The notes below the pieces were generated by a model, which searched no databases, was not told the DNA's origin, and saw only the letters and a list, made by a program, of their open reading frames with translations. A DNA stretch of 64,000 nucleotides from Carpediemonas membranifera (taxonomy: Eukaryota; Fornicata), in NCBI GenBank assembly GCA_019828565.1, contig JAHDYR010000062.1:1178001-1242000 (forward strand). The letters are read 5' to 3'. The translations under genes were made by a program, and so were the position numbers. Shown here in pieces: positions 39,586 through 49,051 of this stretch (position 1 is its first letter; the number at the start of each line of letters is the position of its first letter).

Positions 39586-40380
39586 TCACTCATCCCGCGT
39601 CATCCGCAGCCCATCCCGCCTCAGGGCACCGATCCATGCTCCACGGACAAGGCCGCAGGGCTCCTCGCATAGGTCTGCCTTGTTCAGAAGAATGTGCCGC
39701 TTGGCAGTGGGGACCTGTCGGGCTGCCTCCTCGTCCAACGCACGCACAACTCGCTCGAACGCTGGACGACTTAGGGTCGGCCCGCCGGCGATGGCGCGGA
39801 CAAGCTCTGGTCTAAACACGGTGCTGTCCGATATCTCTGCCCCCAGTGCATCCAGCCCGGCTACTGTGACGATGTCAGTGGCGTGCTGGGCGATGACGGG
39901 CTCGGCCGGGCCGAACGCCTTGAGGGGAAGCATGCGGGCCCCGTCGGACTCGACCATGACGCAGTCCGCGATTCCGGCAGTGATCAAGGCGTGCGGGAGG
40001 GCGGGGTCGACGCCGACTAGCCGCTGGCCTCCGTTCATGTAAGAAGTGGCGAGGACGATGATTGAACCTGGCTCGATGGTGTGCTGGGACAAAAGTTCAT
40101 CTGGGGAAGATGCGAAGATCGCTGGGATAGAACGGCCGTTGTTGAGGCGTGAATCACGATCAGGAGGCTGGATCTTCGTCGTTGTAGTGACGACGACGCG
40201 TAGCCCTTGTTGAGCGGCGTATTCGGCGAGAAGATATGTCAAATGGGTCTTTCCTCCGCCTCCAACAGTGCATACAATCGTCCCTTTCCCGATATCAACG
40301 ATCATTCGTTCACCCTTGCCTCTCTCGTGGCCCAACTCGCTTCGACCCACAGCCTGCCACGGGGCACAGTCTGACGCCAT
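39586..40380 (-). CDS. YqeC-like protein (selenium-dependent molybdenum hydroxylase accessory), bacterial type
   Basis: 264 residues from ATG 40380; an internal ATG at 40305 gives 239, closer to the bacterial start. The P-loop is GGGGKTHLTY, followed by RVVVTTTTKIQPPD, MVESDGARMLPLKAF, EPVIAQHATDIVTVAGLDAL and HILLNKADLCE. These blocks in this order define the bacterial YqeC family, found with selenium-dependent molybdenum hydroxylases in anaerobes. The exact activity is unknown; it is thought to help mature the labile-selenium Mo cofactor. Finding it in a eukaryotic gene neighbourhood suggests transfer from bacteria. Codon use and GC match neighbours, so it is not obvious contamination. No Mo or Se gene is adjacent. 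Confidence 0.82.
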   Translation of the reverse strand: MASDCAPWQAVGRSELGHERGKGERMIVDIGKGTIVCTVGGGGKTHLTYLLAEYAAQQGLRVVVTTTTKIQPPDRDSRLNNGRSIPAIFASSPDELLSQHTIEPGSIIVLATSYMNGGQRLVGVDPALPHALITAGIADCVMVESDGARMLPLKAFGPAEPVIAQHATDIVTVAGLDALGAEISDSTVFRPELVRAIAGGPTLSRPAFERVVRALDEEAARQVPTAKRHILLNKADLCEEPCGLVRGAWIGALRRDGLRMTRDE

Positions 40381-40861
40381 GGCAGCGTCGATCAATGCTC
40401 GTGCACTGACGGGCGCGATGTCCAACCTTACCCGCCGTCAGCAGCCTACTGCGTCGCCACCCAAGACCCCAAGGCACTGGGGCAGCCGCGTGCTGGCGCG
40501 ATGGGCCACACTCTGCTCTGCTATCCTTGCGGTGACCTCGAGGCCACCGGGTACGTCCACAGTCAGTGTCCCCAGATAAACGTCAATTATGTGCCCCGAT
40601 GGATGACAACAACGCTCGTGTCGGAGCAACAGTGTTGCTGAGCGTCACCGACAGGAAGGGGTGGTCATAATGTGTGAGCCACCCCAAAGGCATTGGAGCC
40701 ACATCAGCCGAGCACAGCACTTCCCAACCCCCCTGTTTCGATCCGCATGCCTCTAGGGTTGCACCTCTTACCATCCTTGTAGAAGCCCAGCCTCCCACGG
40801 TTGTACAGTTTATTCGACATGTAAATGAACATCGGTAAAGATATTCAAGAACACACTCCCC
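40381..40861. other. Intergenic region, nothing recognised
   Basis: Between the YqeC start and the TFB2 stop. ACAGTTTA at about 40808-40815 resembles the recurring element but no start follows at the usual distance. No gene seen. Confidence 0.45.
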
Positions 40862-42304
40862 TCAGCGACCCCGGACCTTCCGGATCATCCCAGAGACGTC
40901 CCCGAAGCTGGCCTCTGTCACCACGAGCACGGCGTCCTGGACCCGATCCTCCCCCGTCGCAAACACCAGGTAGCCCTGCGACTCTGCCCACTTTCTGAGC
41001 CGGCCGAACTCCTCTGTCGACACGAAGCCCCTGATGGCCCTTACGGAGGGGCTGAGCACCTTCACGCGGTGCCGCTCCTGCTCCCACAGACAGATCTGGT
41101 CCTTCACGGTGTCCGGGATCCACTTTAGACGGTCGCCCTGCTCTGCCGACTCTGAGGCGACGGCCTTGCCCTGCTCCTTGGCGTCCTCGAGGAGGCGGGC
41201 GAAGATGGCGGGGTGGACGTGCGCCTCGAGGTAGCGGATGATGTCACTGGCCGACAGACCGTGGTGGAAGGCGTCTCTTATGGAATGGGGTGTGATCTGG
41301 GACACCACGAGCCCGTCGAGCTCGTAAGCCAGCTCCGCGAACAGCTGGATGATCCCTATATGAAGTGGATCGTCTGTGTAGGCGTAGACCTTGAAGTTCG
41401 ACTCGACCACGATGAATCCCGCCTTGACAGTGTCATACGTCGCCGTGATGGAGGAAAGCATGGCGCTCAGAGTGGTCGGGACGACGATCAGCTCGCCCGC
41501 AAAGGACTTGTCGGCGCCGTCGGGGGTCTTCTTGCCCGTGAGAGTGGGGGAGTAAACGATCCCCGCCTGGTGAAGGATGGCGATGAGTGACCGTATCGGA
41601 TCGGATGCATCTGACACTATGTACGGCGTCCCGGGGACAAGGGGGGCCAGCTGGAACAGCAGCGTCATGAAGCGGAGCACGAGACTGCTACCAGCATCCG
41701 TGGAGAAGGACTGGACGTATCCCAGGCAGAAGAGCCACACCTGCGAGCGGGTACTCGAGAGGAGGAAGCGGCGACTGTCGCTCGTGGGACCGAGGAGGCC
41801 GTTCGCTCGCTTCAGTAGCCCGCACTTGAGTAGGGCGTCGAGGGTGGGGCTGCGCTGGGTGACGGTGTTGTTGGCCTGCAGCACGAGCTCCATGACCCGC
41901 TTCCACGAGGCAGTCGCATGGGCCTCTGCCTCGGCGGAGAGGGCCTGGCCCGGCAGAATGGTGAATAACGCGTCCTTCGATATTGTTGAGCCGCTTGTGA
42001 CGGCGACTATGGCGTTGATAAAGGTCTCTTTGAACTCGGGGTTGATCTCATAGTTGAAGTCAGAGAGCTTGAGAACCTTCAGGCGGCATAGGAGGTCAAG
42101 ATGCTCTCCAATAAGCTGCTTATACTCTGCTTTTGACCAGCTCTCGATCTCCGACCGTGGTGTGGCATAAGGCATCACTGAAAGACGAGTAACAATCGTT
42201 TGTGCTAATGGCGGCATATACCGAAAGATAGAGTAAACGCACGACGTATTTTTGTACAATATTGCCACATTGTCGTCCTGGCGGAGCAGGAAGTCCCACA
42301 GCAT
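40862..42304 (-). CDS. TFB2: TFIIH subunit TFB2/p52
   Basis: 480 residues from ATG 42304, close to the family length of about 460-510. The N-terminus (LWDFLLRQDDNVAILYKNTS, then RYMPPLAQTIVTRL) and the conserved central block GFIVVESNFKVYAYTDDPLH followed by ELDGLVVSQITP are recognisable. The C-terminal part has IPDTVKDQICLWEQERHRVK and GYLVFATG, the XPB-interacting fold. TFB2 anchors the XPB helicase in TFIIH for transcription initiation and nucleotide excision repair. The gene starts next to the truncated CAP-D2 fragment on the opposite strand. Confidence 0.92.
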   Translation of the reverse strand: MLWDFLLRQDDNVAILYKNTSCVYSIFRYMPPLAQTIVTRLSVMPYATPRSEIESWSKAEYKQLIGEHLDLLCRLKVLKLSDFNYEINPEFKETFINAIVAVTSGSTISKDALFTILPGQALSAEAEAHATASWKRVMELVLQANNTVTQRSPTLDALLKCGLLKRANGLLGPTSDSRRFLLSSTRSQVWLFCLGYVQSFSTDAGSSLVLRFMTLLFQLAPLVPGTPYIVSDASDPIRSLIAILHQAGIVYSPTLTGKKTPDGADKSFAGELIVVPTTLSAMLSSITATYDTVKAGFIVVESNFKVYAYTDDPLHIGIIQLFAELAYELDGLVVSQITPHSIRDAFHHGLSASDIIRYLEAHVHPAIFARLLEDAKEQGKAVASESAEQGDRLKWIPDTVKDQICLWEQERHRVKVLSPSVRAIRGFVSTEEFGRLRKWAESQGYLVFATGEDRVQDAVLVVTEASFGDVSGMIRKVRGR

Positions 42305-42309
42305 CGTGT

Positions 42310-43416
42310 CTGCGCAGGTTAAGGCGTAAACCGCTGCCGACCGCCCAGCACTGGATCAGGTCCTTCGTGGCCAAGGACGCCATCGTCGGCCTCGTCGCCA
42401 TGGCTGAGTGTGCCGTCTGCCACGCGGCGATGGTCGACAACCTGGTCGCGGCCATCAGGAAGCGGCCGCTCGAGACAGAGGGGGGCGAGCTCGAGGCCGT
42501 GGTCGGGGCCGACCCCAGGGACACCGCCGTGGGGGTTGCCGAGGCCGCGTTCGACCGGTCCGCGCCCAGTGAGCAGGCGCTGGGGCTGATTGAGACGATC
42601 ATCGCCAACACCAACGAGGGCGAGGGCTACAGCGTCGAGGCCCGCATCCTGGCAGTCGTCGCCGCGGTCAAGCTGGCCGTGACGACCCCGGGCCTCAGAG
42701 ACCGTCTCATGCCGAGCATACAGACCGCGCTGGGCGCCGAGGACGTCCGACGGGCGGCCGTCGTGGGGCTGGGCGATTTATTCAGACGGTACCCTGCCCG
42801 CATGCACGAACACGCCGCCCTGGCCTTCGAGAGCGCTGCCACGGAGGGCCCTGGTCAGGTTGAGGCGCTGCTGACGGTGGGGTCGCTGATGCTGAGCGAT
42901 CTGCTCAAGACAACCCACAGCTTCGGCCTGATCGCGTCGCTGTTCGACTCGGAAGACCCGGCCGTGCAGACGAACGCGCGGGAGTTCTTCAGACTTCTGG
43001 CCGAGAAGCCCCAGGCGCCCGTGAAGGCAGCTGTCGTCGAGGTCATGAGCTCTCTCGTCTCGGGCCGGCTCACCCCTACTGCGTTCGACCGGGCAATGGC
43101 ATTCCTCCTGCCCCGTGTCCCGGGGAGCTTTGACACCGTCGTCGAGAAGATCTTCGACCGTGTCGGGCAGACGGACGACGGGGCCACGGCCGGCCAGCTG
43201 CTGAGAACGGTGCAGTTTATCGACAAGGAGAAGATGACGGACGCCTGCTGGCGGCGGTTCAGTGACAATGAGGGGCTTCTGGCCAAGTTCAGCGAGAACG
43301 AGGAGTTCACGGCCTCACTGAGGGAGGTGCTGAAGCTGCTCGCTGGGAAGAAGGAGAAGACCGAGCAGGCCGGGGCTGCGGAGGCGATCCTGGTGGGGCT
43401 GATTGGATCAGCCTGA
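42310..43416 (+). pseudogene. 5'-truncated condensin CAP-D2 (cnd1) fragment
   Basis: The frame encodes the C-terminal HEAT region of condensin subunit 1. Matching blocks are QHWIRSFVAKDAIVGLVAMA, ELEAVVGADPRDTAV, RRAAVVGLGDLFRRYPARM, LMLSDLLKTTHSFGLIASLF and NAREFFRLLAEK. Full CAP-D2 exceeds 1000 residues; here homology begins at about 42340, immediately beside the TFB2 start on the other strand, so the first two thirds are missing. The frame is intact and ends in a normal stop. An ATG at 42400 could start a 338-residue product, but homology extends upstream of it. It may be a recent 3' duplicate or a new short gene. Condensin proper would be elsewhere in the genome. Confidence 0.75.
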
Positions 43417-43436
43417 CCGTAAATTCAATTTAGTAC

Positions 43437-45242
43437 TCACAACGCGCCGCTTTGCACCGCCTGCATGCCAGCTATCCACGCGTAACGGTCCTCTGGGTAG
43501 TTGAACTTGTCACGAATGGAGTCGAAAGCTCTGCGACAGGTATTGCTTTCCAAATCAACGAGTGCTTCCTCGCAGACAGCCTTCACCTTATCCGAGTCTC
43601 CCATCCGGCGGAAAATGCGTGTCCGGCTGTTGAAATCGTAAAGTTTCGTCCGAGCCTCGAAGATCGGTGAACGATCCGATCTGCTGGTGGTCAACATGAA
43701 CCTCAGCAGGATCGGGAGATATTCGTGTGAGTCGACCTTGCTGTCGGGGTAGAAGATGGGCTTGATGTTCATGCCTGCATACTCTTGCTGCACACCATCT
43801 CTCATCATGGCGAAGTTGGGGTGACCCGCGTCGCGCTGCACGTAGCGGAGATACTCGTCGTTATTCAGCGAGCAGCCGATGAAGAGCACGCTACGGAGCC
43901 CAGTCATGGCCTGCACGACGGTTGGAACAGGGCTGTTGGCATATGCCTTCTTGTACTGCTTTTTCGTCAGGACATGCGTGTCATGTAGGTTGTAGGTGCC
44001 GTGGAGCTTGATCAAAACAGGCTGGTCTCGGTCCATGACATCATCTATCATTTTGCGAACTCTGTCACCCTGACCCTCCCCCTGCGGGTTGATCTCGCTC
44101 GGTATGATGATGTTGACTTTGTCGGGCAGGCAGGCTTCGATGACGGGGTCGTAGTTGGTGGTGATGATGGTGCCTTGGAACTCGGGCAGCAGGCCGCCCA
44201 TGACGCCCTTCATCTTGGCCTTATCAGTCGGCCCGAAGGTGTGCTCGATATTCTTACTCATCGAGGTGACCGTGTCGAGGTATTCGGCGGCTTCCTGGTA
44301 TTGGTCCTTGCCAAGCATCTCGCGCACCTTGACGACAGCATCTGGGTCTCCGCAGTTAGCGGCGCAGTCATTGAGGAACTTCCACCACGAGGGGTACCCT
44401 GCCGGGCAGCTGACCCCTGCCCCGATGAACGGGACGACCTCGTTCTTGGTTAGCCACGAGCAAAGGCGCTCAATGTCGCGCTTAGCGTCATCTTTCAGCT
44501 GTTCGAGCCACACCAGCATCCGCAGGGCCTTATACAGGGGGGAGATGTCCCAGGCGTCGAAGTCTAATTGGTGGGCGAGGAACATCTTGATCTCCTCCTC
44601 TAAGCCATTTCCGAGCCATGGAAATTTTTCCACTCTCATGTATCTCTTCTCTTCCTGCGAATCCAAAAGCCGGCCGAGTAAATATCCCCTCTGCTCGAAG
44701 GTATCGCCGAGCCACATCTTCATCTTAGTGCTGATGATGTTCTCTCGCTCGGGCTGGGACAGTGTCGCCGGGCAGGCAGCTAGAAGTTGTTCACCATGTT
44801 CAACAAGGTCCGGGATTGTGAGAAAGTGTTCACGAAACGGCCAATTGACGACTAATATCTTGCTGAACACTGTTGACACAATCTTGGTGAAAGTCTTGGC
44901 GAACGGGGTGGGTGAAGCCAGGCGCATATACCGAAGCAGCAACATGCTCTCTTGAGCCCCTTCGTCGTTCTCAGAGTTTGCTCTGGTGGCGTCGTACCAC
45001 ATGGCGACAACGAGAGCCTCAGAGGCGATGTCAAGGTCGTACTGGAAGCGCTGGCTCGACTGGCTCGCCGACTTGATCTCCTCGGTCATTGTATCAAGAC
45101 CCTGGATGATCTTCCCGGCGCTTCCAATGACTTCCACCCAGTTCTCCTGAACCCTGTTGGGAAAGGACAACCAATTGAATGAAGACTGGGGACAGAATTG
45201 GGCAGTGTAGTCTTTCCATGCTTCCCTGCTGGCTCTGTGCAT
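43437..45242 (-). CDS. SIR2_2-domain (NADase-fold) protein
   Basis: 601 residues from ATG 45242. Residues 1-260 are helical with no recognised domain. A SIR2-like Rossmann domain of the SIR2_2 type follows: VVPFIGAGVSCPAGYPSWWK (GAG at 274-276), TIITTNYDPVIEA (361-365), IKLHGTYN with the candidate catalytic His at 414, and SVLFIGCSLNNDEYL (454-466). In bacteria such domains are NADases in anti-phage systems (Thoeris ThsA, DSR, SIR2-HerA) and lack the zinc ribbon of sirtuin deacetylases; none is seen here either. A role in NAD+ depletion or immunity is inference. A separate upstream frame (45434-45273) reads like an N-terminal extension but is offset, so the start is uncertain. Confidence 0.85.
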   Translation of the reverse strand: MHRASREAWKDYTAQFCPQSSFNWLSFPNRVQENWVEVIGSAGKIIQGLDTMTEEIKSASQSSQRFQYDLDIASEALVVAMWYDATRANSENDEGAQESMLLLRYMRLASPTPFAKTFTKIVSTVFSKILVVNWPFREHFLTIPDLVEHGEQLLAACPATLSQPERENIISTKMKMWLGDTFEQRGYLLGRLLDSQEEKRYMRVEKFPWLGNGLEEEIKMFLAHQLDFDAWDISPLYKALRMLVWLEQLKDDAKRDIERLCSWLTKNEVVPFIGAGVSCPAGYPSWWKFLNDCAANCGDPDAVVKVREMLGKDQYQEAAEYLDTVTSMSKNIEHTFGPTDKAKMKGVMGGLLPEFQGTIITTNYDPVIEACLPDKVNIIIPSEINPQGEGQGDRVRKMIDDVMDRDQPVLIKLHGTYNLHDTHVLTKKQYKKAYANSPVPTVVQAMTGLRSVLFIGCSLNNDEYLRYVQRDAGHPNFAMMRDGVQQEYAGMNIKPIFYPDSKVDSHEYLPILLRFMLTTSRSDRSPIFEARTKLYDFNSRTRIFRRMGDSDKVKAVCEEALVDLESNTCRRAFDSIRDKFNYPEDRYAWIAGMQAVQSGAL

Positions 45243-46116
45243 GAGGGCGTTCCGGACCTCAGCGATCACAGCGGCAAGACCGTCTGATGATGTAACGAGT
45301 TGGAAAGCATCTCTCGGACCTGCTTAGGAGAGACATATGTCGCAGCCTTGTGGTTCATCTCACTGACGTCTGTTGTGCCCCGTACTTGCTCGTTAGTATT
45401 GTTCTCAAACGTTTGCGGGTTGCTAGTTGCCATCAGCTGTGGTCAGCTGGCAAATGCCCGAGAAAGTCGGGAAGTGTGGTGCAGATTAGGGCATGTTCGA
45501 CATCGCCACTGAGGGTAACTGCCGGGTCTACAACGCTTCCAAGGGGGCGACTGACCCCTCCTTCTAACCTTCTTCGACTTGAAGAGATTGCCGGGCGCGG
45601 TGTTCAGTGGCGGTGAGAGGAAAGAGTGGCTTTATTGATACGGCCAGGATCATGACCAATCAGGACTAATAAATACAGTCACATCATTTGATATGACACG
45701 CGGTGATCAGTGGCGAGATGCAGTGCGAGTGTGTGAGAGTGTGCAGGTGTGAGCCGTGAGTATCGGACCCCGGTGCGCTGCTGATTGGCTCGACTTTGGC
45801 GAGGCTGATTCAGAGAGACGAGAACAAGGGTCCGGGTGATGGTTATAAAGAAAGGATTAGGACATGAGACTCGCCCTGCTTTGTTGTGTGTAGTAGTTTA
45901 TGTGTGTGTTTTATGTCCATTCAGCTAGTTTAATCTTCCTTGACCCTTGTCCATCGTGTCCATCTCTTGGGGGATTTTCGTAAATCTTTTCGTTCTCCCG
46001 GATGTGGGTGACACCAAAAGAAGAGATACAAGCACGCTATCAACGGCATGGCCTTCCTTGACCGTCCCCGGCTGCCATGCTTTATCCGTGCTGTCGATGC
46101 CCGCCGCCCCAGGACC
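45243..46116. other. Long intergenic region upstream of the SIR2_2 gene
   Basis: Its first part holds a 54-residue minus-strand frame (about 45434-45273, MATSNPQTFENN...), offset from the SIR2_2 frame. Further right, 45818-45843 resembles the first 25 bp of the window, and TG-rich runs occur near 45880-45915. No gene is identified. Confidence 0.45.
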
Positions 46117-48159
46117 TCACCCGCCCATCAGCTCCTTGATGATCTCAACCCACCGCCGGAACTCGGACTTGGCCTTCTGCTCGGCCCCAGCAAACCAGGC
46201 CTGCTCCGCCTCGATCTCCTCCTTCATCGCCGTCATTCGTTTGATGATATCAGAATATTCCATCTTGGCCCCAATAAACGCCTTCTCCGCGACAGAATCC
46301 TTCCTCTCCTCGAGCTGTGCCCTGAACGCCTCCAGCTCAGCCCGCATCACAGGCACCTGCTGGGCCAGCCCCTTGATCGCCTTGATCTTGCCCCGGTGCC
46401 CCTCCCGCCGGGCCTTGAACGATGTCCACAACGGGTAGTGCTCCGTGAACAGGTTGTACAGGGCTTTGGGGTCGCTCAGGATGGCGGGGGGCAGCGCCGC
46501 GACGTCCACTGCAGTGATGCTTGCAGCTGTCTGCACGAGGACGTCACGCCGGGACAGACCTTGGGCGATCGGCGACCCGCCCCGCTCGCTCTGGTACGCG
46601 GAGTCGCCCCTGCTCGCCACCTCCCGGGCCGAGTCCCTCGTGGGCCCCAGCTCCCGGGCCGTAGCGGGGGCCGAGACGTCACCCTCGCTCATAATGCGGG
46701 CCGACACGACTCTGGCGGGCATGGGGGTGCGGTCAGCCTGCTCCCCTGTGTCTCCCAGCCCGCCCTTGGCCTGGGCCTCCGTGAGCATGTCGGCCAGGAT
46801 GGCGATCTCCTGGTCGAGTTGGGCGATCCGGGCCTCGTTCTGGCGCAGTAGCTCGAGCTCCTTCGCTAGGTCTGAGTTGGCGTTCATGTCGACGGGCTTC
46901 GCCTCGGGCTGGGCCAGGGCCTCCTCGCCGTCGTCAGCCTGCAGCCCCATCTCCACCGCTATCTGTCGCCGCAGCCGCCTGTTCTCTGCCTTTTCTCTGT
47001 CGACGAGCTTCTTCAGACTCGTCTCCTCGTTGACGACGGCGGAGTTCTTGATCATCATCACACGATGGGCAAACCTGCACGTGCTGATCGTCTCCAGCAT
47101 GTCGGACGGCTCCCCGGACACCGTGGCGAGCATGACAGTCCGGGAATTGCCGCCGAGGGAGTCCTGGAGAAGTGTCGTGATCAAACTCGACCGGTACGGC
47201 ACGTGGACCGTCTTGTCACCCTGCTGTACCGCGTGTAGAGCTGTGATGACCCTCTCTAGGCTGAACAGGCTGCCGTTGATGTACTTGGCCTCGTTCAGGA
47301 TCTCCCCTTCTGCATGTGTCCGGGAAACGCGCTCGGACCCGGCCAGATCGACCAGATTGAGCTTGGATCTGATAGTGGTGTCACTACCGGGCTGCCGCTG
47401 CCGGACGGTGACCGTGAATATGCAGTGGGATCGGGACGACGCCTCGTTCATGGCCGTCGCGGCGACAGACCGATTGGTGTCGCCGTCGAAGAGCTTGTAG
47501 AGGGCGTCCTTGAGGGTCGTGACGTTGTGTGCCGAGAGCCCTCTGATGTGCTTGTTGTGTTCGCCGTCCTCCAGCACTTTAAACCGGGGCAGGCTCTCGA
47601 CCGACGCATGTCGACCCAGGTCGTCCGGACTGACACCGAGAAGGTCATAGCCAACGCCGTTGTACACCTGCAGATACGTCACCCAGACGTCAGAGATGGA
47701 GTCCGTCTTCTTTTTGAGCCGCTCGAAGACCTCAGCCAGGCACCTGGGGATTATGCCGCGCTCGGAGTAGTCGCCCGAGCCACCCGTCATGGTGTATGTC
47801 TTGCCTGTGTGATAGCGGTGGGATGTACTAACCGGAGCCGGTCTGGCCGTAGGCGAAGATGGTTGCGTTGAAGCCTTTGATGACGCTGTGTTAGTGAGGG
47901 GGTGGTGCACGTACTCATCGACGCATTGGCGCGCTGTAGACTCGTAAACGTAGTCTTGCTTGCTTGTAGGCTCGAATATATTCGCGAATTTGAACTTGTA
48001 TGCGGTTCTTTTGTTGTTAATGTATGTGTTCTGTTCGTCGTCCTCCATGCGAATGCGCAGGACATTTTCATCTGCCAATACCTCGATCTCATCCTCGGCA
48101 TAGTTATTGGACGGCCGCAGGCGGCAGTAAACCTTGATACTCGAGGCTTCTCCTGGCAT
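46117..48159 (-). CDS. Kinesin-9 family motor (KIF9/KIF6-like)
   Basis: Three exons, 48159-47915, 47885-47833 and 47804-46117, introns 29 nt (GTACGT..CTAACACAG) and 28 nt (GTTAGT..TATCACACAG); 661 residues. The second intron splits the P-loop: spliced product reads IFAYGQTGSGKTYTMTGG. Switch I is NEASSRSH, switch II LVDLAGSE. The motor is N-terminal (1-340), followed by a neck and coiled coil. The C-terminal segment ALYNLFTEHYPLWTSFKARR with its regular heptads is typical of kinesin-9, which acts in flagellar central pair or motility. Without splicing the motor would lose its ATP-binding loop, which supports both introns. Confidence 0.92.
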   Translation of the reverse strand: MPGEASSIKVYCRLRPSNNYAEDEIEVLADENVLRIRMEDDEQNTYINNKRTAYKFKFANIFEPTSKQDYVYESTARQCVDEYVHHPLTNTASSKASTQPSSPTARPAPVSTSHRYHTGKTYTMTGGSGDYSERGIIPRCLAEVFERLKKKTDSISDVWVTYLQVYNGVGYDLLGVSPDDLGRHASVESLPRFKVLEDGEHNKHIRGLSAHNVTTLKDALYKLFDGDTNRSVAATAMNEASSRSHCIFTVTVRQRQPGSDTTIRSKLNLVDLAGSERVSRTHAEGEILNEAKYINGSLFSLERVITALHAVQQGDKTVHVPYRSSLITTLLQDSLGGNSRTVMLATVSGEPSDMLETISTCRFAHRVMMIKNSAVVNEETSLKKLVDREKAENRRLRRQIAVEMGLQADDGEEALAQPEAKPVDMNANSDLAKELELLRQNEARIAQLDQEIAILADMLTEAQAKGGLGDTGEQADRTPMPARVVSARIMSEGDVSAPATARELGPTRDSAREVASRGDSAYQSERGGSPIAQGLSRRDVLVQTAASITAVDVAALPPAILSDPKALYNLFTEHYPLWTSFKARREGHRGKIKAIKGLAQQVPVMRAELEAFRAQLEERKDSVAEKAFIGAKMEYSDIIKRMTAMKEEIEAEQAWFAGAEQKAKSEFRRWVEIIKELMGG

Positions 48160-48343
48160 TCTGCTTGCCGATGTCGGTTAAAATGCACCGAGAAGCCCGG
48201 CCTCCGGGATGGAACTGGGGACTCGCAGCTGCAGGTAGAGCGGTACTTAGTGCCGCTGCCTATTGCTGACATCAACCCCTGTCCATCTGATTCGTCGTCA
48301 CCCGCCCTTGCTCCCCCAACGCCATGAGCCACTAGCTCGCTAT

Positions 48344-49051
48344 TTACTCATTCTTCTCGTCATTGAGCTGCTTCAGCTCCTCGTCAGTGATGAACTCAAA
48401 CGCCTTCCCGGGCCGGACGACGGCGATCTCGATGTTCTTCTCGGCGGACTCGACCATTTCGCGTATAGCATTGAACACGGTGGTCTTGACGGCATCCGTA
48501 GACGTGTTTTCGCCCTCGCCGTAGTGCTTCTCGAGGTACTCCTGCACGTCATGTCCGTTGCGGCCGGTCACCACGGCCTTCCACTCGGAGTACGTGCCGC
48601 TGGGGTCTGTCTTGAACACACGGGGCCGTCCACTCTCGTCGAAGCCGGTGATGAGCACGGATATGCCAAACGGCCGGACACCACCGGACTGGGTGTATTT
48701 CTGCTGGATCCCGGCGATGTGGCGGGTGACGTAACTGATGCTGGGTGCCTCGTCGAATGTGAGGCGGTAGGACTGGCACTCAGTGCGGGCCTTGCGGATG
48801 AGGACACGGGCATCGGCCGTCAGCCCGGCAAAGGCAACGGAGATGTTGTCGTCGATCTGATAGATCTTCTGCACAGTACGCTTGTCCTGAAGCTTAGCAG
48901 CAGACTTCTTCTCGACACCAATAATCACGGCATCGTCGGAAACTGCAGCAATCGCGCATGCTCCCTTCTTCACAGCCTCAAGCGCGTACTCTACCTGAAA
49001 GAGGTGTCCATCTGGACTAAATACTGTCAATGCTCTGTCGTATGTGCTCAT
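48344..49051 (-). CDS. 20S proteasome alpha-4 subunit (PSMA7)
   Basis: 235 residues. The alpha-subunit signature is complete: YDRALTVFSPDGHLFQVEYA, then EAVKKG, VEKKSAAKLQDKRTV, FAGLTADARVLI and KYTQSGGVRPFGISVLI. The DERTV/LQDKRTV and QKYTQSGGRRPFG wording place it with alpha-4 rather than alpha-1 or -7. Alpha subunits are inactive and form the gated outer ring of the 20S core. Start at ATG 49051 is the family start. It is expressed with RPN10 (14.4 kb) as part of the same machine, though the two are unlinked here. Confidence 0.95.
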   Translation of the reverse strand: MSTYDRALTVFSPDGHLFQVEYALEAVKKGACAIAAVSDDAVIIGVEKKSAAKLQDKRTVQKIYQIDDNISVAFAGLTADARVLIRKARTECQSYRLTFDEAPSISYVTRHIAGIQQKYTQSGGVRPFGISVLITGFDESGRPRVFKTDPSGTYSEWKAVVTGRNGHDVQEYLEKHYGEGENTSTDAVKTTVFNAIREMVESAEKNIEIAVVRPGKAFEFITDEELKQLNDEKNE

